DNA of 64,000 bases from Burhinus oedicnemus (Eukaryota > Chordata > Aves > Charadriiformes > Burhinidae): positions 777,190 to 841,189 of the forward strand of contig VFFE01006969.1 in NCBI GenBank assembly GCA_008921705.1. The letters are read 5' to 3'. The translations under genes and the position numbers were made by a program. How positions within the stretch are numbered: position 1 is the first letter of the stretch; each line of letters opens with the position of its first letter. Below the pieces are notes generated by a model. It saw only the letters and a list, made by a program, of their open reading frames with translations. It did not search any database and was not told the origin of the DNA. Of this stretch, positions 13,158-26,525 are shown piece by piece.

Positions 13158-16100
13158 GTAAAAACAGAGATATGACCAGAAAAAACATATGTGTGAAAGA
13201 GTACATAATACAACTGATATTAATGATGCTACAGCAAGAATGAATTTGCACAGGAAGTTTACAAAAGCATTCAGATTTTCAGAAGCTCAACAGTACAAAA
13301 ATATGCCTGATGGGAGTATCACTTTGTTGTCTCTATGTATTCTGAGGAGCCTAAATATCACCTAAGTTCAGCCTTCCCGATTCTTGAAAAAACCTGTTCT
13401 GGGAATGCTGGGTACAAAATTTTTAATTCATTGCCAGGATATTCATGTCACTTACCTGTAGGTACCCACATTAGCTACTCTGAATCGCCTTGCAGAAGAG
13501 CCTTTCTTCTTTATTGACTGTTTAGGAAACCAGCTTTTTAACCAAGAAGCTGTACTGAGGCACCTAAACTTGTTAAATTTAAATCCCACCTTACCCAGAA
13601 TGCTCTCCCTATATATTTACATGTCCACAAAACAGCAATTTTCAGTATCTCCAGGATATGAAGTACTTTTCCTTTCCTGCAGACCCAGAGTAAATCAGCT
13701 GCCTTCCTTTAAAAAATATTGCAGACGAATTCCTTTTTTGATGCATTAACTTATTTTGCCACTGTCTCTATAATAAGTAAGACACAGGACTAGCAAAGGC
13801 AAAATACTTATACCTGTTACAACAGAAAACAGATGCTTTCTTTGTCAGAATCTGTTATTACTTTTGCTGAATAAAATGCTCTTCCTTCTCTCTTTTGCTC
13901 TCTGATATACTACTCTTTGGTGGCAGCTAAGCAGCATAGCTTATAGCATCTTAAAAATACGGTTACAGATTTTTGATCCATCCTAGACTATAATTTACTA
14001 TGTAATTTCACTAAATTTTAAATTGGCCTATGCTCAGGTCTGTGGCTTTTTTATTATTTTCACTCTGCAATTCCATTACTTTCAATATTTTTCCATGACA
14101 AATACTATGACATGCACTCAGCCCTAATTATACTTTAGTAGCTCTTCATTCACATTGTGTGCTGTATATTTTAGCAATCAGTTTAAAGCCAGGTTAACTG
14201 CATATTGCTTCCTTCAGCTACCATAAGCCAATCAAACCATAGTATTTTTTATTTCTGAATACTATATAGTACATTAAAAAGACATTTTTAACATGTAATC
14301 CTAAATTGCTGTAATTTCTAATTGCAGTAAAGTGAAGTAATCTAAGTAACTGTAAATGCCGCAATAACTAAACAGCTGTATGTTCCCCATCAACAGTGTG
14401 TACTCTTTTGGCTACAATTCTTTTCCTGAAATCTTAAGCTCTTGAAACTGAATTTATATCTCAAATTTACCCATAGTTTTATCAAAGTCTCATACAAGTT
14501 CTCAGTATTTTCTTGAGTGAGAAAATATCCTTGTTGCTGACAAACTAAGATTTAAATTGTTATGGATTTTATTAAATCATTTTATTCTTTAACTCTTCTC
14601 ATATTTTTAAAGCTTCTCATGCTTTCAGGATTTTGGGCCTTGCTGGGTCTTCTATGAATGTAACAGACAATATTCTTTCCTGCTTAAGACAGATCTGACC
14701 TGCTGGACTAGAAAGCATGGTCTCTTCTTCCTGAACTTTTCTATGCCAAGTTAGAGGCTTGGCATAATGCTTAAGTTACTAAATGAATATAGAAGGCTGG
14801 AAAGCCACCGTACAAGGAATATGTCCCTAGAGCTATCTCTGTTTCTCCTCTTTAAGCAACTGGAATTTCATGGAGACTGTGGACCAAGCATCTAAGGTTC
14901 TCCTGTTTGTTCATCCTTGGGTGGCATGACATGGAGTTCTTTTAAATTTTGGATAAAGGAGGGAGAAGTTATATATGAAATGATGATGCATAAAGATTAC
15001 CAGAGGTACTCTTTGAAGTACCAGGGAACTCCCATCAAGTGCTAACAAAGTAAGAAGGGAGCAATTTTAGAGTTCATTCCAAATCAAAGACAATCATTGA
15101 TGCAAGTCCTCCAATGCTAAATCTCTTTTATTCACCGAGATGTTAAAGCCCAGGTTTAGCAAAAGGAAGCTCTCTGGATGGTGGCATCAGCATCATGCTT
15201 GTGTGAGATCAGCACATTTGCAAGTAGCAAAGAACCCAAAGGAGCTGAACAAGAGGGCAAGTAGGGCATGATTGACTGTAACATTCGGGTTTGGGCCTTT
15301 CTTTACGAGAGCTGACACCACAAGACCAGCTTCTCCCAATAAAGGAAGAAACAGTGTCCTAAATATCCTTTGGGCATACCTTTCTGATTAATTTCATAGA
15401 TGCTTTTATAAGTAAATTACACAGGCAATGGAGAACTCCAACATGGTAAAAAATAATACCAGTGAAGCACCTGGTGAAAGCAAAAATCTGTCAGCACAGG
15501 ATCAATTCTGCTGCTGTAGGGAGCCCAAGTAGTAACACTCACAACATTAGAGGCTGCTGACAAAGATTTGTTTGTTCTGCCAGGAGATGAGTTGCAATAC
15601 AGAAGGCTGTATATCTGTATTACAGTCTGTCATAGCATGTTCTGTAGCCTTCCAGCAGCTGGGGAGGCACAACACGCATTACCTATTGCTGAGTTCATCA
15701 CGGATCTTGGCAAGACCATTTGAAAATCATTTCAGTGCTATGGAATTCTAAGTATGAACAACATAAGCAGCTTAAGTGTTTCAGAAGTCATACAAATTTA
15801 TGAAAAGGGAAAAAAGGAAAAAAAATTACTAAATTTGAACATCAGAAATATTGACATTAATTCTGAGGCCTGAATAAGTCTGAATAAATTTTCATAGTAA
15901 GGAGACTTGAGCTGTTGGGTTTTTTAATGATCTTGAAAACTTCTTTCATTTTCTAACTGTGGAAAAACACAAATGTGGTTTTCTGCTTATTCCAGTGCAT
16001 TGTATTAGCATTGGGAATGTCAAAATTAATTGTCAGATGTATCAGAAATAGCGTCTCAACCTCAGCCAGTACAAATCAATTTAGTTACAATGAAGAGAGT

Positions 16101-16438
16101 ACATTTATTCCAGTTAATTTCAGCCAAAGACCTGGTTCCCTGTGTTACCTTTTGTTGCAAACATAAGGGACAGTAATGAACTCATTCTTAATGTAGCAAA
16201 AAGATCAGGGAAAAGCATGCCGCTATGTTCTACAAAGGAAAGGGAGAGCCAGCAAGCTTTGGAAGGGCTCAGTACTCCCTCTTCTGTTCTTTCCTATTTA
16301 AGACATGGTCATGTCATAACAAGCAATAGTTTGCTTTATTAATAAGCTGCAGGTCCCTCTTGAATGCATCTGTAATCAGTATGCTAAAATATACATATTC
16401 CTGACCATGAGTTAACTTTTCTTGTGTTACTTCTCTAG
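13158..16438 (+). other. KCNH7: KCNH7 intron
   Basis: This is a 3.3-kb intron with GT at 13158 and AG at 16437-16438. It is AT-rich with no recognisable genes or transposons. Confidence 0.85.
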
Positions 16439-16631
16439 GCTTGAATCCCAAATGACTGCTGATATCCAAACCATCCTGCAGCTTCTGCAAAGGCAGTCAA
16501 CGCTCATTCCACCTGCCTATAGCATGGTGACTGCAGGTGCAGAGTATCAACAGCCAGCAATCCGGGTGATACAAAAGCTTCAGCCTGTAGCATCAATTAA
16601 AACAGACAGAAGTTTCAGTCCTTCATCTCAG
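16439..16631 (+). CDS. KCNH7: KCNH7 C-terminal exon, part 3 (coiled coil)
   Basis: The exon encodes [20 protein letters not shown] followed by a linker ([20 protein letters not shown]). The heptad-like Leu/Met/Ile spacing in [16 protein letters not shown] is the ERG-family tail coiled coil that helps subunits assemble into tetramers. The exon is bounded by TTCTCTAG and CAGGTATGT, entering in phase 2 and leaving in phase 0. The following proline- and glutamine-containing linker is variable within the family. Confidence 0.93.
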
Positions 16632-18017
16632 GTATGTACAGGTCCAGTAAGATCAAAAGAGGTTTGCTAATCTTTTTAGCTTACGATGGAAGAAATGCAT
16701 ACCAATCTAGGTGCTTATTCACTAGTTTAAGGAATATGAAATTATTTTTTCGACCTAGCACCTCTACAGTGGACTTGGATAGCACGGTTTCAGAGGCCAC
16801 ATTTTTTATGAGGGTTGTAGAGATCCCTGCAATGATCTTAGACTCATTTACTTCATTATCGTGCTCTTCACAAAAGTTAGCAGAAATGACAAATACTAGA
16901 CACAGCTGTAAACCACAAACACTTTCCAAGCATCAGAACTGCCTGCACGGGTGCATTTGCCATAGGTCCCATTCATGAAGTCTTGAGAAGCACCATGACT
17001 ATGTTTTCCTCAAGGTACAGGCCAGACCATTCAACTGGTACAGCATGATGGTTATACACATATGGAAGTAGGAGGGGCTAAAACCATTCTTATGTCCAGT
17101 CCCTTGCTAATGCTGGAAATATGAACATACAGAGCTGTGACATACCTGCGTTTCCCAATACATGTTTTCCACCCCAGTTCTGTTCGGGCAAAATTTGCCA
17201 ATTTTCAAATTTGTTTGGGATTTCTGGAGTTTAACAGCTTTGGCAGAAGTGTGGCATATTATTTCCAAACAGGCTGCTAGGAACGTCTAGGAATCCCAAA
17301 TCAGTCACGTAGCATAGGATTAGTAAATCCAGTATGCTTGGCTGTATCAGATTCCTTGTGTGTATGCTGGAACACCTATGGGCACAGTAAGTCCAACACA
17401 TTCAGAAGGCAACTGTTCGCAAGCATAAAGGTTATCAGGGCAGCAAATGTGTGGCAGAAGTTTTCAGAAGTGTAAACCCACCATGCATACAGCTGCACAA
17501 AATATATACCCGTATCTCTGTCTGAACAGAAATATAGCCACCCTCTGCAAACATCAGCAGGCACACCGCACACTTCACACAAATTCTGAGTTTAAAAGTA
17601 AAGAAGAACTGAGTGCCAAGACTGGCATCCAAATGATTATAATGTTCGGAATGATGTAATTCCAGGCTTATGTTCTGAAACAAAACTGCAAATTCAAGAA
17701 TGTTGAAATCCATACTCTTAGATCAGGTCTCAAGAATATTCAGTCCTTCAGAAAGAGCTGTTCGTATGTGTATCTTGACATCATATGAGCAAGTTTGAAG
17801 AGGGGACAAGATATCCAGGCTTCTACAATTCATCAACAGAATTGCATTCAATTACATTAAATCAAATGCAGTACCATGTAAAAATATTTCAGTACACCAC
17901 TTAATTTTCAAACATAGTTTTCCAGTAACCATCTGAATGTGCTAATTTTGAGAAGAACAGGAGCCTGGAAGAGACCGATTTAATTATTACCATCTTGTTT
18001 CTTCTCCTCCCTTCCAG
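16632..18017 (+). other. KCNH7: KCNH7 last intron
   Basis: This is a 1.4-kb intron with GT at 16632 and the polypyrimidine-rich acceptor CTCCCTTCCAG at its end. Open frames on both strands here (up to 114 codons) match nothing I recognise and are treated as chance. Confidence 0.8.
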
Positions 18018-18284
18018 CGTCCTGAATTTCCAGACCTTGAAAAATCAAAACTTAAATCCAAAGAATCCCTCTCAAGTGGAGTGCATCTTACCACAGCCTC
18101 AGAAGACAACCTGGCTTCTTTTTTAGAGCAAGAACGTGACCAGTCTGTAGAGCATCCCCCACAGCATTGTAAAACTTATCTCCAGCCAATTAGGCACCCT
18201 TCCTTGCCAGAATCTTCACTAAGCACTGTAGGAATCTTGAGTCTTCATAGGCATGTTTCTGATCCTGGTCTTCCTGGGAAATAA
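18018..18284 (+). CDS. KCNH7: KCNH7 last coding exon with stop codon
   Basis: This exon reads from [18 protein letters not shown] to the C-terminus [10 protein letters not shown] and a TAA stop at 18282-18284, 88 codons in all. It enters in phase 0, matching the end of the preceding exon. The sequence is Ser/Pro-rich and hydrophilic with no folded domain, as in the tails of other ERG channels. The intact frame and clean acceptor indicate a functional gene end. Confidence 0.9.
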   Translation, partial: RPEFPDLEKSKLKSKESLSSGVHLTTASEDNLASFLEQERDQSVEHPPQHCKTYLQPIRHPSLPESSLSTVGILSLHRHVSDPGLPGK

Positions 18285-18465
18285 TACTTTTATACTATTA
18301 ATTCACATAAAAATATAAGTGCTTTTAATGGCTGTTTTTCCTTTTTTTTGTATTTAAATCCTCTATACTTGACTCAGGGGCTACAAGAAATATACCATTA
18401 TATGCAAAAGTACTGTATATTTTCCTAAATCTGAAGCTTGTAAGGTAAAGTTGAGCAGTTCTGAT

Positions 18466-18491
18466 GTAAATATATATATATACACACACAC
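18466..18491. repeat. (TA)n(CA)n microsatellite
   Basis: A short run of TA dinucleotides passes directly into CA dinucleotides. It lies in the probable KCNH7 3' UTR. Confidence 0.85.
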
Positions 18492-19263
18492 TAACTGTAT
18501 GTTCCAAAAGTAAAACTGCCAGCATTCTCAAGGCACCTTATATTTTTAATTTTTTTTAAATAACATGCATGTTCTGAAATTACAGTTTACGTTGCATGGA
18601 GATTACCATTTACTGCTGTCATGGAAATAGTATTTTATTGTGGATATGTCTTCAGAGCAAATAGGAGACCAATAACAATAATTCACATAGAAAAAACTCC
18701 TACCTAGCCAAGCCAAAATTCAAGCAAAATCTTCTTCTAGCTCACTTTTGAAAATCAATTTATCTTTCGTGTAGTGAGCTTTTTATAATAAATCACAATG
18801 ATTCTGAATCTAGAGAAAGAGTAAAGTAACTGAGTCTTCTGGGTTTGAAACAATTAGGACAGAGAAACCCGCCTCATTCCAAACCAATTGAAGCAGGGCA
18901 GTATTTTAACAGACAGGAAAACTGCCACATGCTGGAAAGTATCACCATAGGTTGCATCCACAAAACTGCATTAATTGAATAATTTGTTTCCACTACATTT
19001 GGGTTTTTTTTAAAAAAAAAAAATTGCATCATAGAAGTTAGCTGTCATGAGCAGGCAGGTACTCTTCATCTGTCACACAAACATAATCAAATGCAATAAA
19101 TCTAATTTCTATATAATACAGAAGACTGTGTTCCTTTTGTTCAATACAAATTATTAACAATCTGTTTAATTCAAAAATACTTTACACATTTTTGTTTTGT
19201 AATTATTAGGGTGGTTGTTTGCAGTTACCTGTTTTTACTGACTGGCCCCTCTACAATGATCCT

Positions 19264-19470
19264 AGATAGGGTATATATGTATGTGGACACACTCCTACAC
19301 TGTGCACACATTCCTGTATGTGTGCATGTGTGTATTTTATATATGTACATATATGTGTATGTATGTGTGTATATATTTATATACACACATACACATAAGT
19401 GTGTGTATATACCTACACTTACATGTAGGAGTATAGATATAAAGCTATATATATATATGTATATATGTAA
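19264..19470. repeat. Alternating TG/TA/CA dinucleotide tract
   Basis: About 200 bases consist largely of alternating purine-pyrimidine steps (TATATATGTATGTG, GTGTGTATATATT, ACACACATACACATA) with interruptions. Both strands give open frames rich in Tyr, Ile, Cys and His, which are artefacts of the repeat. It sits in the distal KCNH7 3' UTR. Confidence 0.85.
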
Positions 19471-19550
19471 AATCAGCTTCAGGAACAATTGTAAACTTTC
19501 TTATTACAAAACGAGTAAGCTTAGCTTGTATCCAAAGCTGACTACATTAG

Positions 19551-19556
19551 AATAAA
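19551..19556 (+). terminator. Candidate KCNH7 polyadenylation signal AATAAA
   Basis: This canonical AATAAA hexamer is followed by GT-rich sequence at about 19588-19602. It is the best-placed candidate downstream of the KCNH7 stop codon. Confidence 0.5.
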
Positions 19557-19575
19557 ATGATTTAAGGTCCGTAGG

Positions 19576-22500
19576 CTTTAAATACAGTATGTACTGTATG
19601 TGCATAATGCTTTGTGAATATTTAGATTTAATTTTATTAAAATATTATTCTGCTTCAAATGTTGTGTTTATTTTAGAAGGAATTGACCTTTTTATTACTG
19701 TTTTTAAATATTTTTAAATGTTCACATTATTTTCTAATCTTAAAGCTTTAATGTGAAATGCTCTAGGAAGAGAACTAGTTTCAGAAAAGCATGTAACCCA
19801 GTTAGTGGGCAAGCTGTTAATTTTTAACTAAAACCAAATTAAACCCTCTGTTCTAAACCAGCGCTACGGAATAATGCAATAGTAGTTGACCCTCACATTA
19901 ATAAGTACATATTTTATATGTTGGGGTCAGAACGACACATAAAACTTTCAGCCAGCAGAGAAACCCAAGGCGGCTGAATCTTGTCTCATTTAAAATTAGT
20001 GTGAGCGTTGAGCTGCTGAGCAAGGCTCTGCTTTATCTTTGCGTATAAAGACACAAAAATGAATTAACTGAATACCTTTGTAAGGGAAAAGACAAACCAA
20101 CCCTCCCCATACAAGATCAAGTTTTCTTCTGCCTCATGCTGATGATGATTGTTGAAAGGTCCAAATGCTACAACGGGCTGACTGCTCTTACTTCTACCAC
20201 GACGACAGGAGGTCTGCACTGCTTAGTGCCTTCAGCATCAGATCCTAGGCAACAGCATCACTGGGCCAGTCAGAATCTCTGCTTGCATATACTCCATTGA
20301 AACAAGAGTGCTGAATAACAAAGTGAAATAGCTTCTGCTTTTATTTTTTTTAAATAGCAAGCATTAACAACTTCTGCTCTATCTCAATCTAGTAACTAAT
20401 ATTAATGTCTGTTACAAAGAACAAGCTAGCACATTTTCTAAAAAAGTATTTGTGGTCATGCTACATTTTAAAAAGTCTGGTATAAATTAAAAATAAAATT
20501 AATGAAAAAAGTATAATGCATGAGCATTGCTTTACAAAATGCCTTTCATCACTTGGTATTTCACATTAATGCAAGGAGACCAAGCAAAACAGGTGGGCTG
20601 GGGAAGGAGTGTTGGGGAAGATGAAAAGCAACAACTCTTTCAATTAGACCGAGTGAAGGAAAAGTTCCATCCCTTACTCCTTTTCTTGGCTCAAAGAAGC
20701 TTTGTTCCTTCCCTTCTCTTTGTCTGTATTTATCAAGAAGAAAAATCTCAAATGGGGGCAACGAAGGGAGACTTTGCAAAGTTATGGAGATTCTAAGCTC
20801 CCTAGACCCCTCCCAATGAATGAAGAAACAACACAAAAGATGACAACTTGTTTGGCAATACTCTAGCTGCCGCTTCCCTGACAAAGAAAGATCTGCCTTC
20901 TCAGATACCTTCAGTGATACACAGTACAATGAAGCACATGAAGACCCACTGCTTCAAGCTTTTTTCTTCTAGAGACAGGTACAAACAGTTGTTTTTAGAA
21001 ATGTGTTAATTTTCTGAACAGCAAACATTCTTTCTCTTGCTTTTGGTCTTGTTTTTTGGGGGGCAGGGCTCCCTTTATGGCCAGTGTTTCTGACTTGATA
21101 GAAATGCGTCTGCATTATCCAAATCAAGCTGGGAATAACATAAGGGTTGCATACCTACACATCACAATACACAGCTGTAACAGACCCATAGAGGCTTTCA
21201 GGACTTTAGGAGATGTTTTGGTCTTGCTTGAGCTTAGGAACACTCATCTTGGCTCTTTACATTTAAAACCTCTGGCTAACAATATGTATAAATTATAAGA
21301 TGTAGATACAGAGAAGTATCCTGGAAATTCAAGAACAGCCAACGTAGCTGAAGTATCAAAGCAATTGGAACAATCACTCCAAGTGTGAGAGGTGAGACAG
21401 TACAAGTCAGCAGAGCTCTTCATGAAGTTCATTAGCTTCCACCAGCTATGGGTCTAGTTCAACGTCTAAAGCAAACGATAGCTTGTGATGCTTTTCAATA
21501 TTCAAGCTGAGCAGCAACCTGCACCATTTGCATGTGCACGTTCATCGACACAAATTTACAGTAACACACACAAGTCATGTAATACACATAAGTCATGTGT
21601 CTCGACCTACCCAATTCTGTTGTTTCCAGGAAGCGTGTGATCAGTTGCATGCCTTTCTCTCCTTCTATGTTCCCACTCTGTTCACCCAGCAAACACATGT
21701 TTTCTGGTCTCCCACCTCACAGCTGCTGCCTGTGGATGAACCTGTCTTCCCTTTTCCTGCTGCAGGTCATGTACCAGCAATCTCCTCTCTCTGGTGAGCA
21801 CAGGTCACTCATCAGAGCTTCTGTATAACTCGGCAACATTATAAGTAACATGTAAAAAGCTGAAAAGCACTGCTTTGCATGGCCTCTGGCTGCCTGCTTA
21901 GGTGAAGCAACTTCAGTTTTGCTCACAGATGAATTGTGTGTCCTCTCTTTTGAGAGCTGCTGAGCTAGCCTGGACACTATTAGAATGGTGGGAGACTGCA
22001 ATAGCAGCATAGTGGAAGGTATGATTCCTTGAATGAAAGCTGCGCGTAATACCACACCTGCAGATTAGAAGCCCTGATGTTTCTATAGGCTTTTGTTCAA
22101 CATTCTTACCCTGTGAACAGATGTCTATGCTAGTATTTAGGGTCGGACTCTTCATATGTTGGCTTAAATAAAAATAATTCCAATGGAGCCAGTAGTTATA
22201 TGTTATCCCATTGGATAGGGTCTACTGGGCATCTCCTCTCCATTCATCTACAGGCTCCCTCTGTGTTTACACACAGAATTTTTTTCCCCCATATATCGAG
22301 CTCAGTCTTAAGCAGAGGAATTTTTTGTCATTTTGACAATAAGAAAAATGATGGAAATGAACAGACGATATTTTTGAAAAAGCATTATTAATTATGCTGA
22401 TGTACATGATTTTAGCATCTTCTGACTGTTGTATGTGAATTTCTGCTGCATTTTGTTAATTAAGAGATTGGGCACAATGATTTCTAGATAGTAAAGACTT

Positions 22501-24778
22501 AACTAATCAAAACCCAAAAAACTGAAAGCTGCTGCGTCCAATGAATCTCACTGCGTCTAGCGAATGGCAAAGCTATTGTAAGACAGTCATCTTCACAAAA
22601 AACTGTTAAATAAACCTCATCTATGGACACTTCAAGCATGACTCAAGCTTTCTACTTAACTTTAGATTAAAAAAAAAAAAAAGCCTGCATAGTTAAACTG
22701 GCATCAAATGTTGATGCATGAAGCAGAAAAATCTGTTCTGCTCAATGCAACCAGTTTTTTAGTTTTTTCGTTCAGACAGGCTTTTAAAACAGGGTAATTC
22801 TATTATTCTAGCATTCTTTCAACCTACTTGAAACCAAGCCATTAAAGAAGTTCTGGTAAAATGTAGGATATCCCCAAGAGCTCAAGGATAAGCCTCATAG
22901 CCAGAAGTAAACAGTAGATATAAAAATTCAGTATCTTTTAATATCCTAATCCTTCACAGAAAGTTAGTGAAGACATGAGACAAACCTAACTGAAAATAAC
23001 TGCACTTCAAACATTAGCATTTACTAATTAGCATTTGAAACCTCTACTTGTCAGGTATTTCCAAGTGGTGGCCTAGCAGGTGAGACATACGAACTCTCAC
23101 AGCAGGTTTCACATTCAAGGAAGCAGTTGGCAGCAACCGACCACCCCTCTTCAGATCTGAGTCTCAGAGTTAATCTCTTTCACCAAGACTGACATTTTTG
23201 AGGCTCAGCACCCATAGAACTGAGCTCCTCGGAGAAGGAAGCAACGCTTGCCACTGAGCCCTGTTACCACACAGGCTATACATTCACTGCACAACATCTG
23301 TTGCAAAACAATGAACTCCACTTGCAGGAAACGGCTGCCAAATTAATCTTGTGCTATCCTTGGTCAAGTCCAAATTAGAGATAGCTGCCATCCACTTCTT
23401 GAGAAACGGAGCTTCCAGATTCGGTATGAGCTAACAGTGGTGTGTTAAGGGCATTATAGTGACCGACAACGCAGGAAACACTAACCTGGTGCCTATATTC
23501 ACTAATAGGAGCAACTGCAAGGTGAGTCAAAATGTGTCTGATAAGCAAGGTCTCTTGGGGTGTTTTGTTTGGGTTTTTTTTTATTTGGGGTTTTGGGGTT
23601 TTTTTTTTCCTTTTTTATTATTTTGGTTTGTTTTTAAACTGTGAGTAAATTGTGACACTTTACTCAAACCCTTGCAGCTGCTCCAAATGGTTGCAATCAT
23701 ACATTGAATAAAGTTTCCACAGTTGGATGGGGGCTTTTTTCCTCCCCCTTCCTTCTTTGCACACAAATGAAAATGCAACCTCAATGCTCCATATTAGTTT
23801 ACTCTTACCTCATTATCACTATTCAAAACCCCACTAAAACACAGAGGGCTGCACTTGTTTGATCTGTAATATCTCACAGCCATGCACAAATAGCAAGGGA
23901 CCTAGTCTCACTTTCAAATTTAACATCAAATTTTTAATGAAAATACTAGTAAATTGTAAAATTGATTCAGATGGGAGACAGACTTGGTATGCAGCCATTG
24001 GAATATTTTCGACAGCTGGCCAGACACAGAATTAATTTTTAAGTAGTGTCTTTCTTACTTGGAATAAAAAGAACATGCAGAAGGTCCTGATTACTCTGAA
24101 CCTAAGATTTCCTTCAGTTTTACTAGGAATGATATGTACTTAAATTATACAGCAGTCCTGGTGTCACTTATATACTACATCTACTCTATAAAACTTTTTT
24201 TTTTTCCTAGAATTGAAAAAGAGTCTATTAGAAGTTAAACATTAAATAGCTTAATAGGAGAAAAATAAACAAGATCGACAGAATAGATTACACATGAAAA
24301 TCCAGGCAACACCAAGTTTTATCAATGATACTAAAAGAACACGTCCCAGAGCTTGGAATTGCATGAAGGCGTCACATCTCTATGGCAAGCTTACTTTTTC
24401 TCACTGTACCTCTATGTATGAGTAGTAGAGAGAACTGCAATATTAAAGAAAAAACATTTTTCTTCATCTAGCTACTTGGGATTTTTAATGCCTACTTGGG
24501 AAGTTCTTTGATTATTAATGAATGCAGAACATGGCTATTCTCTTTGGAATGGAAATTAGATGGACCAAATTAAAGCCTCCCACAGGAGGCATTTGCCCCT
24601 TTTATGCATTATTTACATTTTCTATACTGAAACTTTACGATATTGTAAAGTTGGAAATACAAAGAAAGTTTTGAAAACTTTATCTAGATAAATACTTCAC
24701 TACTGTGAGCTGTAGCAAATCCTGTTTGTGTAACAGGTTTTTGTACAATGCAGTTAATATGTTATTATTTTGCTTTCA
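19576..24778. other. Intergenic sequence between KCNH7 and GCA
   Basis: No exon, RNA gene or clear transposon was recognised. Open frames of 60-122 codons (for example on the minus strand at 20561-20929) have no recognisable domains and overlap frames on the other strand. A T/G-rich tract at 23563-23640 holds TTTGGGG-type repeats, and there is a short A-run near 22670. Confidence 0.6.
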
Positions 24779-26525
24779 CTGAATCACAGGGGTTGGAAGG
24801 GACTTCTGGAGATCATCTAGTCCAACCCCCCTGCCAGAGCAGGGTCACCTACAGCAGGTTGCACAGGATGGCATCCCGGTGGGTTTGGAATGTCTCCAGA
24901 GTCGGAGACTCCACAACCTCTCTGGGCAGCCTGTTCCAGTGCTCTGCCACCCTCAAAGCAAAGAAGTTCCTCCTCATGTGTAGATGGAACTTCCTATGTT
25001 CAAGTTTGTGCCCGTTACCTCTTGACCTATCACTGGGCACCACTGAAAAAAGACTGGTCCCATCCTCCCGGCACCCTCCCTTTAAGTATTTATAAGCATT
25101 GATGAGATCCCCCCTCAGCCTTCTCTTCTCCAGACTAAAAAGACCCAAGTCCCTCAGCCTTTCCTCATCAGAAAGATGTTCCAGCCCCCTAATCATCTTT
25201 GTAGCCCTCTGCTGTACCCTCTCCAGCAGTTCCCTGTCCTTCTTCAACCGGGGAGCCCAGGACTGGACACAGTACTCCAGATGCAGCCTCACCAGGGCAG
25301 AGCAGAGGGGGACGATAACCTCCCGCAACCTGCTTGCCACACACCTCTTGATGCACCCCAGGATGCCATTGGCCTTCTTGGCCACAAGGGCACATTGCTG
25401 GCTCATGGTCATCTTCTTGTCCACCAGGACTCCCAGGTCCCTTTCCATGGAGCTGCTTTCCAGCAGGTCAGCCCCTAACCTGTACTGGTGCATGGGGTTA
25501 TTCCTCCCCAAGTGCAGGACCCTACACTTGCCCTTGTTGAACTTCATGAGGTTTCTCTCTGTCCAACTCTCCAGCCTGTCCAGGTCACGCTGAATGGCAG
25601 TACAGCCTTCCAGTGTGTCAGCCCCACCTCCCAGTTTTGTGTCATCAGCAAACTTGCTGATGGTACACTCTATCCCTTCATGCAGGTCATTGATGAATAT
25701 GTTGAACAGGACTGGACCCAGTCCTGACCCCTGGGGAACACCACTTGTCACAGACCTCCAACTAGACTCTGTGCCACTAATCACAACCCTCTGAGCTCTA
25801 TCTGCCAGCCAGCCAGTTTTCAATCCACCCCACTGTCCATTCATCCAACCCACACCTCCTAAGCTTGCCTATGAGGATGCTGCAGGAGACGGTGTCAAAA
25901 GCCTTGCTGAAGTCAAGGTAGACAACATCCACTGCCCTCCCCTCATCTATTCGTCCAGTCACACCATCATAGAAGGCTATCAGATTAGTCAGACTTGACT
26001 TCCCCTTGGTGAATCCATGTTGGCTTCTTCTGATAACCTTCTGTTCCTCCAGATGCTTTGAGATGACACCCAGAATGAGCTGTTCCATCATCTTTCCAGG
26101 GATGGAGGTGAGGCTGACTGGCCTGTAGTTTCCCAGCTCTTCCTTCTTGCCCTTTTTGAAGACTGGAGTGACATTGGCTTTCCTTCAGTCACCTCACCTG
26201 TCCTCCGGGACCTTTCAAAGATGATGGAGAGTGGCCCAGCAATGACTTCTGCCAGCTCCCTCAGCACTCGCAGGTGCATCCCATCAGGACCCATGGACTT
26301 GTGGATGTCCAGTTTACTTAACTGGTCTCTAACTCGATCCTCCTCAACCAGGGGAAAGTCCTCCTTCCTCCAGACTTTCTCTGTTAAGTCTGGGACTCCT
26401 GAGGGCTGGCCTGAGCAGTAAAGACTGAAGCAAAGAAGGCATTCAGTAATTCACCTTCTCTGCATCATCTGTCACCGTGGCCCCTGTCTCATTCAACAGC
26501 ACGCTTTCAGAAAAGACCTCCTGGA
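24779..26525 (-). mobile_element. CR1 LINE, 5'-truncated, with frameshifted reverse transcriptase
   Basis: The element lies on the minus strand with its 3' end at the left: GGTTGGAAGGGACTTCTGGA and the CR1 3' region. Reading right to left, the pieces are a fragment at 26294-26088 (GPDGMHLRVLRELAE), then 26091-25798 ([24 protein letters not shown]), then a 334-codon frame at 25853-24849. That frame contains [19 protein letters not shown] and the reverse-transcriptase active-site motif FADDTKL, followed by the CR1 C-terminal region ([10 protein letters not shown]). The three pieces are in different frames, so at least two frameshifts inactivate it. CR1 elements copy themselves by target-primed reverse transcription and are usually 5'-truncated, as here. 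The right edge is approximate. Confidence 0.93.

Larger units (their letters stand above)
18285..19575 (+). other. KCNH7: KCNH7 3' UTR (probable extent)
   Basis: AATAAA hexamers occur at 18787, 19095 and 19551. The last is followed within about 50 bases by a GT-rich stretch (GTATGTACTGTATGTGC), the arrangement expected for a cleavage site, so transcripts probably end near 19570-19580. Shorter isoforms using the earlier hexamers are possible. The exact end is inferred. Confidence 0.5.

Noticed and set aside
16634..16978. 114-codon open frame overlapping the end of a KCNH7 exon
   Set aside because: It runs past a good GT donor at 16632 into intron sequence in another frame, and no similarity to channel tails is seen.
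20561..20929. 122-codon open frame on the minus strand
   Set aside because: It has no recognisable domain, no splice context and a competing open frame on the other strand. It is probably chance.
23563..23640. TTTGGGG-type repeats considered as an interstitial telomere block or G-quadruplex
   Set aside because: The units are irregular, are not TTAGGG, and have too few G-runs of regular spacing to support either.
24748..25794. Plus-strand open frames of 66-164 codons across the CR1 element
   Set aside because: They are antisense shadows of the CR1 reverse transcriptase.
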